46,079 nucleotides of DNA from an uncultured Loktanella sp. (GTDB lineage: Bacteria; Pseudomonadota; Alphaproteobacteria; Rhodobacterales; Rhodobacteraceae), in NCBI GenBank assembly GCA_913061335.1, contig CAJXTP010000001.1:1-46079 (forward strand), in the 5' to 3' direction. How positions within the stretch are numbered: the stretch's first letter is position 1; each line of letters starts with the position of its first letter. Below the pieces are notes generated by a model. It was given only the letters and a program-made list of their open reading frames with translations. It was not told where the DNA came from and did not search any database. Positions 40,665 through 46,079 of this stretch are shown piece after piece. A program made the translations under genes and the position numbers.

Positions 40665-40686
40665 GTAGGATGGGTTTTAACCCATC
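40665..40686. repeat. 22-bp palindromic element, copy 3
   Basis: Reverse-complement copy of the element at 26059 and 34159, between hsp20 (+) and polA (-). Shares a 27-base identity with copy 1 when the flanks are included. Here it lies just outside the polA stop, not within it. Confidence 0.9.
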
Positions 40687-40690
40687 ATGC

Positions 40691-43495
40691 TTAATGCGCC
40701 TCGGCCCAGCTCGCGCCCTGCCCCGCATCCACAACCAATTTCACGTCCAGCTTCACCGCCGGATCAGACGCATTTTCCATGACGCCGCGGGCGGCAACAA
40801 TCAGATCATCCGCAGCATCTGCATTCACTTCAAAGATCAATTCATCGTGGACCTGCAACAGCATCTTGGCCGGAATATTCGCGATAGCATCGGGCATACG
40901 GATCATCGCACGGCGAATAACATCCGCCGCCGTGCCCTGAATAGGGGCGTTAATCGCGGCCCGCTTGGCAAAGCCAGCCTGCGGTCCCTTGGCATTAATC
41001 TCGGGCGTATTGATCCGACGTCCAAACAACGTCTCGACATAATCGTGGTCCTTAGCGAACTGCACCGTTTGATCCATATATGTGCGAATGCCCGGAAAGC
41101 GTTCGAAATAACGATCAATGAATCCCTGCGCTTCTTTGCGCGGTATCCGCAAATTCCGCGCCAGCCCAAACCCTGAAATCCCGTAAATCACACCAAAGTT
41201 AATCGCTTTGGCCTGACTACGAATATCAGGTGTCATGTCTTCCAGCGGCACATCAAACATTTCCGATGCGGTCTGCGCGTGAATATCCACGCCGTCCTTA
41301 AACGCCTGCTTTAGCGCATCAATCTTTGCAACATGCGCCAAAATTCGCAGCTCAATCTGGCTGTAATCCAAGCTGACCAGCACCTTGCCTTCATCGGCAA
41401 TAAACGCCTCGCGAATACGGCGGCCTTCTTCGGACCGGACCGGAATATTCTGCAAATTCGGGTCCGTCGACGCAAGCCGCCCCGTGTTGGCCCCAGCAAT
41501 CGAATACGACGTATGCACGCGGCCGGTCTCGGCGTTGATATGTTCTTGCAGCGCATCGGTGTACGTCGATTTCAGCTTGGCCAACTGACGCCAATCCAAA
41601 ATCAGACGCGGCAAATCATGGATCGTCGCAAGGTCTTCGAGCACGTCAGCGCCCGTCGAATATGCGCCCGTTTTGCCCGTTGATGGCTTCTTGCCATCCG
41701 GCATCTCAAGACCCATTTCGTCGAACAATATCTCGCCCAACTGCTTGGGGGATGCGACGTTAAACGGCCGACCGACTATCTCGTGAATGCCCGCCTCAAG
41801 CCCCGCCATTTTCTGCGCAAACGAATTCGACATCCGGCTCAGCGCATCGCGGTCCACCTTAACCCCGTGCATTTCCATCTGGGCGAGCACAGGCACCAGC
41901 GGACGCTCCAACGTCTCGTAAACAGTGGTGACTTTCTTGGTATGCAACAACGGCTTGAACATCTGCCAAAGGCGCAGCGTGATATCAGCATCCTCGGCTG
42001 CATATTTCACCGCATCATCAATCGGCACACGGTCAAACGTGATCGCAGATTTGCCCGCGCCCAACAGCGGCTTAATCGGAATAGGCGTATGACCAAGATA
42101 CCGCTGCGACAGCAAATCCATGCCATGATTATGTAAACCACCATGCATCGCATAAGACATCAACATCGTGTCATCGATCGGATCAACAGCGACACCAACA
42201 CGCGCAAAAATCTTGGAATCGTATTTCATATTCTGCCCGATTTTCAGGATGCCTTCGTCCTGCAACATCGGCTTTAACATTGCGATGCAGACGTCAAAAT
42301 CCATCTGACCTTCAGCACGGGCATCGGACCCAAACAGATCATCTTGGGCGGCGGCCTTATGGGTCAACGGAATGTAACACGCCTGACCAGCCTCAACACA
42401 TAACGACACCCCAACCAACTCGGCGCGCATTTCATTCAACGCAGTCGTTTCCGTATCAACGGCAACATACCCACGGGCATAAATCCGGTCGATCCAAACC
42501 TGCAACGCGGCGACGTCACTGACCTTTTCATAAGCACCAGAATCGAACGGAGCCGCCTCAACAGCCCCCGCAGGTGCGGCATCTTCAATCTCGGGTGCAG
42601 CTGCACCAAACCTGTCCGCCACGCGCTTTATAATCGTGCGAAATTCCATCTTGACCAAGAACGCCAACAAGTCCTCTGGAACAGCATCTTTGACCTCAAG
42701 ACTGTCCAAATCAAACGGCAAATCCATCGCGCAATCAAGACTAACCAACCGCTTTGACAGCTCAATCTGGGCACGGTTATTAATCAGGCTTTCGCGGCGC
42801 TTTGGTTGCTTAATTTCGCCTGCACGGTCCAACAATGTCTCAAGATCACCGTACTCGTTGATCAACAATGCAGCCGTCTTAATCCCAATTCCAGGCGCTC
42901 CGGGCACGTTATCAACGCTATCGCCAGCCAGTGCCTGCACATCCACAACACGCTCAGGCCCAACACCAAATTTTTCATGCACACCGTCAGTATCGATGAT
43001 CTTATTCTTCATCGGATCAAGCATCTCAACGCCGCCACCAACAAGCTGCATCAAATCCTTATCGGACGACAAAATCGTGACACGACCACCAGCATCGCGG
43101 CCCTGATGGGCAAGGGTGGCGATGATGTCATCGGCCTCAAACCCTTCGATTTCTTCGCAAGCAATGTTAAACGCGCGGGTCGCCTCGCGGGTCAGGGGCA
43201 TCTGCGGGCGCAAATCCTCAGGCATCGCATCGCGGTTCGCTTTATACAGGTCATACATGTCATTGCGAAACGTATGGCTGCCCTTGTCGAAAATCACGGC
43301 AACGTGGGTCGGGGCATCGGCGCCAGTATTGCCCTGCAAATACCGCTGCAACATGTTCACAAACCCGCTGACAGCGCCCACAGGCAATCCATCCGACTTG
43401 CGGGTAAGCGGAGGCAACGCATGATAAGCACGGAAAATATACGCCGAGCCATCAATCAGATGCAGATGGCACCCTTTGCCGAATTTCTGTGTCAT
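40691..43495 (-). CDS. polA: DNA polymerase I
   Basis: 934 residues, full length, acting in Okazaki-fragment processing and repair. The 5'-3' nuclease domain is at 1 to about 290 (LIDGSAYIFRAYHALP, GFEADDIIATLA, SSDKDLMQLV). The 3'-5' proofreading domain has all catalytic motifs: VAVDTETTAL, GQNMKYDSKIF and YAAEDADITLRL. The polymerase motifs are A SLDYSQIELRILAH, B RSQAKAINFGVIYG and C LQVHDELIFEV. ATG 43495 starts at the first conserved strand. The site usually holding the ribosome-binding sequence is a GGGGG within a hairpin (see 43502-43544). It is convergent with hsp20. Confidence 0.98.
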   Translation of the reverse strand: MTQKFGKGCHLHLIDGSAYIFRAYHALPPLTRKSDGLPVGAVSGFVNMLQRYLQGNTGADAPTHVAVIFDKGSHTFRNDMYDLYKANRDAMPEDLRPQMPLTREATRAFNIACEEIEGFEADDIIATLAHQGRDAGGRVTILSSDKDLMQLVGGGVEMLDPMKNKIIDTDGVHEKFGVGPERVVDVQALAGDSVDNVPGAPGIGIKTAALLINEYGDLETLLDRAGEIKQPKRRESLINNRAQIELSKRLVSLDCAMDLPFDLDSLEVKDAVPEDLLAFLVKMEFRTIIKRVADRFGAAAPEIEDAAPAGAVEAAPFDSGAYEKVSDVAALQVWIDRIYARGYVAVDTETTALNEMRAELVGVSLCVEAGQACYIPLTHKAAAQDDLFGSDARAEGQMDFDVCIAMLKPMLQDEGILKIGQNMKYDSKIFARVGVAVDPIDDTMLMSYAMHGGLHNHGMDLLSQRYLGHTPIPIKPLLGAGKSAITFDRVPIDDAVKYAAEDADITLRLWQMFKPLLHTKKVTTVYETLERPLVPVLAQMEMHGVKVDRDALSRMSNSFAQKMAGLEAGIHEIVGRPFNVASPKQLGEILFDEMGLEMPDGKKPSTGKTGAYSTGADVLEDLATIHDLPRLILDWRQLAKLKSTYTDALQEHINAETGRVHTSYSIAGANTGRLASTDPNLQNIPVRSEEGRRIREAFIADEGKVLVSLDYSQIELRILAHVAKIDALKQAFKDGVDIHAQTASEMFDVPLEDMTPDIRSQAKAINFGVIYGISGFGLARNLRIPRKEAQGFIDRYFERFPGIRTYMDQTVQFAKDHDYVETLFGRRINTPEINAKGPQAGFAKRAAINAPIQGTAADVIRRAMIRMPDAIANIPAKMLLQVHDELIFEVNADAADDLIVAARGVMENASDPAVKLDVKLVVDAGQGASWAEAH

Positions 43496-43501
43496 GTAAG
43501 G

Positions 43502-43544
43502 CCCCCAAAATCAGATTGGGGGTAAAGTGCCACCAATCGGGGGC
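43502..43544 (-). promoter_or_regulatory. Mutually exclusive hairpins in the polA leader
   Basis: Reading toward polA, segment A has CCCCCGATTGG, B has CCCCCAATC and C has GATTTTGGGGG. B pairs with C (seven pairs, CCCCCAA/TTGGGGG), A with B (GATTGG/CCAATC), and A with C (GCCCCC/GGGGGC). C ends six bases before the polA ATG and holds the only G-rich ribosome-like sequence. It may be an attenuator, or a terminator remnant of the upstream gene. Confidence 0.45.
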
Positions 43545-43554
43545 AACCGCCAGA

Positions 43555-43731
43555 TCAGACTTTGCCTTCAAAGTCCTTGTGGACCAGCTTTGCATCGCAA
43601 TACGGGCATTCAACCCAGCCATGTTCACCAGGGATTTGCAACCAAACGCGTGGGTGACCAGACGCGCCGCCACCATCACAGACCACGCGGTACTCGTTTA
43701 CAATATGGATTTCTGGGTCGGGTGTGGTCAT
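43555..43731 (-). CDS. Small zinc-ribbon protein (zf-CHCC type)
   Basis: 58 residues with ligands Cys, His, Cys, Cys: RVVCDGGGASGHPRVWLQI then GWVECPYCDAKLVH. This matches the zf-CHCC domain that in mitochondria forms the small complex I subunit NDUFS6. ATG 43731 (MTTPDPEIH) has AGGA about six bases upstream; longer frames begin with an unrelated Cys-rich tail. It lies 60 bp upstream of polA on the same strand and divergent from the ABC ATPase gene. Alphaproteobacterial homologues are thought to relate to complex I, but no nuo gene is in this window. Confidence 0.85.
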   Translation of the reverse strand: MTTPDPEIHIVNEYRVVCDGGGASGHPRVWLQIPGEHGWVECPYCDAKLVHKDFEGKV

Positions 43732-43813
43732 ATCCGGTCCTGTCTGGTTGCCGCGAGCCATTGCCCGCCTTACATACCCATAACACAAGCCACACAGGCT
43801 AGGAAAGACGCAC

Positions 43814-44740
43814 ATGACACCCAATGCTATCGAAATTTCTGGCCTGAAAAAGACCTACGCAGCCACTGGTAAATCCGACGCCAAAACGGCCCTGCACGGG
43901 ATCGATCTGAACATTCCACGCGGCACAATCTTTGGGCTGCTGGGACCAAACGGGGCGGGAAAATCGACGCTGATTAATATCCTCGCGGGGCTCGTCACCA
44001 AATCCGCTGGGTCCGTGAAAATCTGGGGCTTTGACCAAGACACCAACCCACGGCAATCGCGGGCTTCCATTGGGATCATGCCACAAGAACCGCATCTCGA
44101 TCCGTTTTTCACGCCCGCAGGGTCTTTGGACGTGCAAGCCGGACTGTACGGCGTGCCAAAATCCCAGCGCAAAACCGCAGAAATCCTCGAACTGATCGGC
44201 CTAACGGATAAGGCAAACGCCCACTCGCGGTCGCTTTCTGGCGGTATGCGGCGGCGGCTTCTGCTCGGCAAAGCACTGGTGCATTCGCCGCAAATTCTTG
44301 TGCTTGATGAACCCACCGCAGGCGTCGACATCGCGCTGCGCAACATGCTGTGGGACAATGTACGCGAAATGAATGCGGCTGGTGTGACGATCATCCTGAC
44401 CACGCATTACCTAGAAGAAGCCGAGGCAATCTGCGGCGAAATCGGCATCATCAACCACGGCAAATTGATCGTGCGGGACAGCACCGAAAACCTGCTCGGG
44501 CGGCTTGACCATAAAACGCTCGTGATCACACCTGCGCGCGACAGCACCTTGCCCGCGCTACCGGCCACGATCACTGGGGCCAAACGAGACAACGGGCAAC
44601 TGACCTTCACCTATCAGTCCAGCATCACCAGCGCGGACGCGGTGCTCGACCTGATCCGAAATGCGAAGATCGAAATCAAAGACATCACAACCGAACAATC
44701 CGACCTCGAAGACGTCTTCTTGGCCCTCACCAAAAATTAG
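43814..44740 (+). CDS. ABC transporter ATP-binding protein (ABC-2 export type)
   Basis: 308-residue ATPase of the CcmA/DrrA export class. Walker A is GLLGPNGAGKST (about 41-52), Q-loop GIMPQEPHLDPFF, signature LSGGMRRRLLLGKAL, Walker B ILVLDEPTAGVD, and H-loop LTTHYLEEAEAIC. The C-terminal 80 residues are the usual accessory domain ending SDLEDVFLALTKN. ATG 43814 has AGGAAAG about seven bases upstream. Its ABC-2 permease would normally follow, but the next gene is convergent (HIT family), so the partner is elsewhere or missing. Export substrate unknown. Confidence 0.93.
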   Translation: MTPNAIEISGLKKTYAATGKSDAKTALHGIDLNIPRGTIFGLLGPNGAGKSTLINILAGLVTKSAGSVKIWGFDQDTNPRQSRASIGIMPQEPHLDPFFTPAGSLDVQAGLYGVPKSQRKTAEILELIGLTDKANAHSRSLSGGMRRRLLLGKALVHSPQILVLDEPTAGVDIALRNMLWDNVREMNAAGVTIILTTHYLEEAEAICGEIGIINHGKLIVRDSTENLLGRLDHKTLVITPARDSTLPALPATITGAKRDNGQLTFTYQSSITSADAVLDLIRNAKIEIKDITTEQSDLEDVFLALTKN

Positions 44741-44748
44741 CCGCGCGC

Positions 44749-45111
44749 CTATTTCGGCAACATACGCCCCAACTGCTGACCGCCAATAATATGCATGTGA
44801 AAATGCGGCACGTCCTGCACGCCGTGGGCACGTGTGTTGGCAATGGCGCGGAACCCTGCATCGACGCCTGTAACGGCACAAACTTCGGCCACAGCGGCAA
44901 AGAAACCAATTTGCTCTTCGGGGCTGGCATCACGCGCGAAATGATCCAAACTGACATATGGCCCCTTGGGGATCACCAGCACATGCACCGCAGCCTGTGG
45001 GACAATATCGTTGAACGCCAACGCATGGTCATTCTCAAACACTGTCGCATTCGGGATTTCGCCGCGTAGTATTTTGGCAAAGATATTCAGGTCATCATAA
45101 TCAAACGTCAT
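44749..45111 (-). CDS. HIT-family nucleotide hydrolase (HINT-like)
   Basis: 120-residue cytosolic histidine-triad protein. It shows NIFAKILRGEIPNATVFEND at the start and the catalytic triad HFHMHIIGG near the C-terminus. HINT-type members hydrolyse AMP-lysine or purine nucleoside phosphoramidates. ATG 45111 is preceded by AAAGG, which overlaps the region after the upstream glycosyltransferase stop, 11 bp away, so both are one transcript. Its own end faces the ABC ATPase gene with eight bases between and no visible terminator. Confidence 0.94.
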   Translation of the reverse strand: MTFDYDDLNIFAKILRGEIPNATVFENDHALAFNDIVPQAAVHVLVIPKGPYVSLDHFARDASPEEQIGFFAAVAEVCAVTGVDAGFRAIANTRAHGVQDVPHFHMHIIGGQQLGRMLPK

Positions 45112-45122
45112 CAGGCAGGCCT

Positions 45123-46033
45123 TTAGTCAACAAATAAGTGAGGTGTTTGGGCGATCTGGCGGGCGGTTTCATCGTCGACAGACAGAAAACGGGCAATCGG
45201 GTGTGCATTGTCCTGAGGGCTAGCCTGCTCGACGATACGGCCATAATTCTCGAAACCCGCATCACGAATGCGGTCGCTTTCAAACAGCACGTCATAACGG
45301 ATCGTGGGCAATAACTGGGCCAACGTCTCATCCGAAGTCTGATCGCCAGCAAGCCCGACACGGCGGGCGTGACCGGCCAGATACTCATCCGTCAAACCAC
45401 ACTCGATTTCCAATAATTTTGTCGTCGATCGGTCCGAAAAGAAATCCTGCATCAAATCAAGGCTGGCAGTATCAAGACAAATAATCAGACGGTCAGTGTC
45501 GTAATAATCGAACAACACCCGCATCAAAGCACGGCGGTGCCTCGTGCGCTTTTCCAGATTGGACTGGATACCACCAAGGTCCGGCAAAGACGCGTCTTGT
45601 TCGTCAAACAAATACTCAATCGTCGGAATATCAGTGTGATGGCGGATAGCCCCGACAAGGCGCTTGGCAACATGCCATTTTTTGCACGCCACAATCAAAA
45701 GCTCGCGTTCACGACCCAGCGATGTTTCGGATTCCCAGAATCGGGATGCAAACCTGCGGCCAATGCGGCCACGACCACTCAGGAACTTGAACAACCCGCG
45801 GCCTTTGTTGGACACCTTAAAATCGTCGCGGCCCGACGCATAAAGCTTACCCAAACGGGTCTTCAGCTCGGTTGCCTCGGTGCTAATCTTGCGGGCAAAT
45901 AGGCTGTCTTGGGCCAACAATAAATCGTAATGATCGTTGTAAAACGTCACCGGCATCCCGTAATCGGTAAACATCAAAAACGTCATCGTGCGTGTTTGAA
46001 TTTCGTTAGCAGGGACCAAATGGCGCACAAGCG
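45123..46033 (-). CDS. C-terminal part of a probable core-2/I-branching (GT14-like) glycosyltransferase
   Basis: About 303 residues open at the right edge, so the true start lies beyond the contig end. The first visible segment (ALVRHLVPANEIQTRTMTF, then FTDYGMPVTFYNDHYDLLLAQDSLFARKIS) resembles, from memory, the end of the catalytic domain of GT14-like xylosyl- or N-acetylglucosaminyltransferases of Rhodobacterales, where it is followed by a C-terminal domain of the DUF5928/DUF5927 kind. The remaining 250 residues show no named motif. The GTG at 46028 and the Met a few codons later are internal codons. Family assignment is moderate; it needs a search with the full gene. Confidence 0.6.
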
Positions 46034-46079
46034 CTGTCTCTTATACACATCTGACGCTGCCGACGAATAGAGAGGTGTA
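46034..46079. other. Illumina Nextera adapter, i5 index and P5 start (not genomic)
   Basis: 46034-46052 is the transposon mosaic end CTGTCTCTTATACACATCT. 46053-46066 is GACGCTGCCGACGA, the rest of the read-1 adapter. 46067-46074, ATAGAGAG, is the reverse complement of the index CTCTCTAT (S502), and 46075-46079, GTGTA, is the first bases of P5. The genome sequence ends at about 46033. Confidence 0.97.

Noticed and set aside
26059..40686. Reading the 22-bp palindromes as ends of a 14-kb transposon
   Set aside because: There are three copies, they sit exactly at convergent stops, no transposase lies between them, and the genes enclosed are ordinary chromosomal ones.
46026..46028. GTG as start of a complete 301-residue protein
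   Set aside because: The frame continues to the adapter junction, the N-terminal residues look like the inside of a glycosyltransferase, and the genome sequence ends there by artefact.

Overview
The window looks like chromosomal sequence of a Rhodobacterales / Roseobacter-group alphaproteobacterium. This rests on moderately high GC, on protein families typical of that group (DUF1523, DUF1285, a DeoC with a tandem aldehyde dehydrogenase, the GlcDEF type, a MoxR/DUF58/DUF4159 block), on a ROSE-like leader before a small heat-shock gene, and on the general style of the proteins. Genus is not determined. No rRNA, tRNA, CRISPR array, transposase, integrase or phage gene was seen, and no gene-free stretch exceeds 300 bases. 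The right edge is a contig end: the last 46 bases are Illumina Nextera adapter, index and P5 sequence, not genome.

Left part (1-9.8 kb). A Kef-type cation/proton antiporter runs off the left edge. Next comes a three-gene unit on the minus strand (polytopic DUF4173-like protein, OmpR-type regulator, histidine kinase with almost no periplasmic loop), then ribulose-phosphate epimerase. Divergent to these lie an AraC regulator, deoC with a TTG start, and a double aldehyde dehydrogenase whose second half lacks catalytic residues. The last three probably form a deoxyribose or deoxynucleoside catabolic unit: DeoC makes acetaldehyde and the dehydrogenase would oxidise it.

9.9-17 kb, minus strand. 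Eight tightly packed genes form one apparent operon: a coiled-coil protein, a tiny membrane protein, an unknown 371-residue protein, a AAA+ ATPase with an unusual Walker B, a three-helix membrane protein, a 448-residue unknown, another small membrane protein and a DUF1523 membrane protein. I recognise no described pathway for this set, and it is the best candidate here for an undescribed system. A terminator separates it from an upstream L,D-transpeptidase.

17-26 kb. Creatinase stands divergent from an unknown gene, a cupin and a P1-family self-processing peptidase. A formamidase-like hydrolase and a succinate-semialdehyde dehydrogenase follow. Then an ECF sigma factor overlaps a membrane-anchored von Willebrand A protein that probably acts as its anti-sigma partner.

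26-40.7 kb. Hydroxypyruvate isomerase and DUF1285 are divergent from a four-gene MoxR / DUF58 / DUF4159 / amidotransferase-like block. Next are a secreted protein with a DUF599 membrane protein, the glycolate oxidase genes glcDEF, a secreted trypsin-like protease, and a small heat-shock gene with a sigma-32 promoter and a ROSE-like RNA thermometer. A 22-bp palindromic element occurs three times, always between convergent genes, and supplies stop codons to its neighbours.

40.7 kb to the end. DNA polymerase I, a small zinc-ribbon protein, an ABC ATPase without a neighbouring permease, a HIT-family protein, and the C-terminal part of a probable branching glycosyltransferase cut by the contig end.
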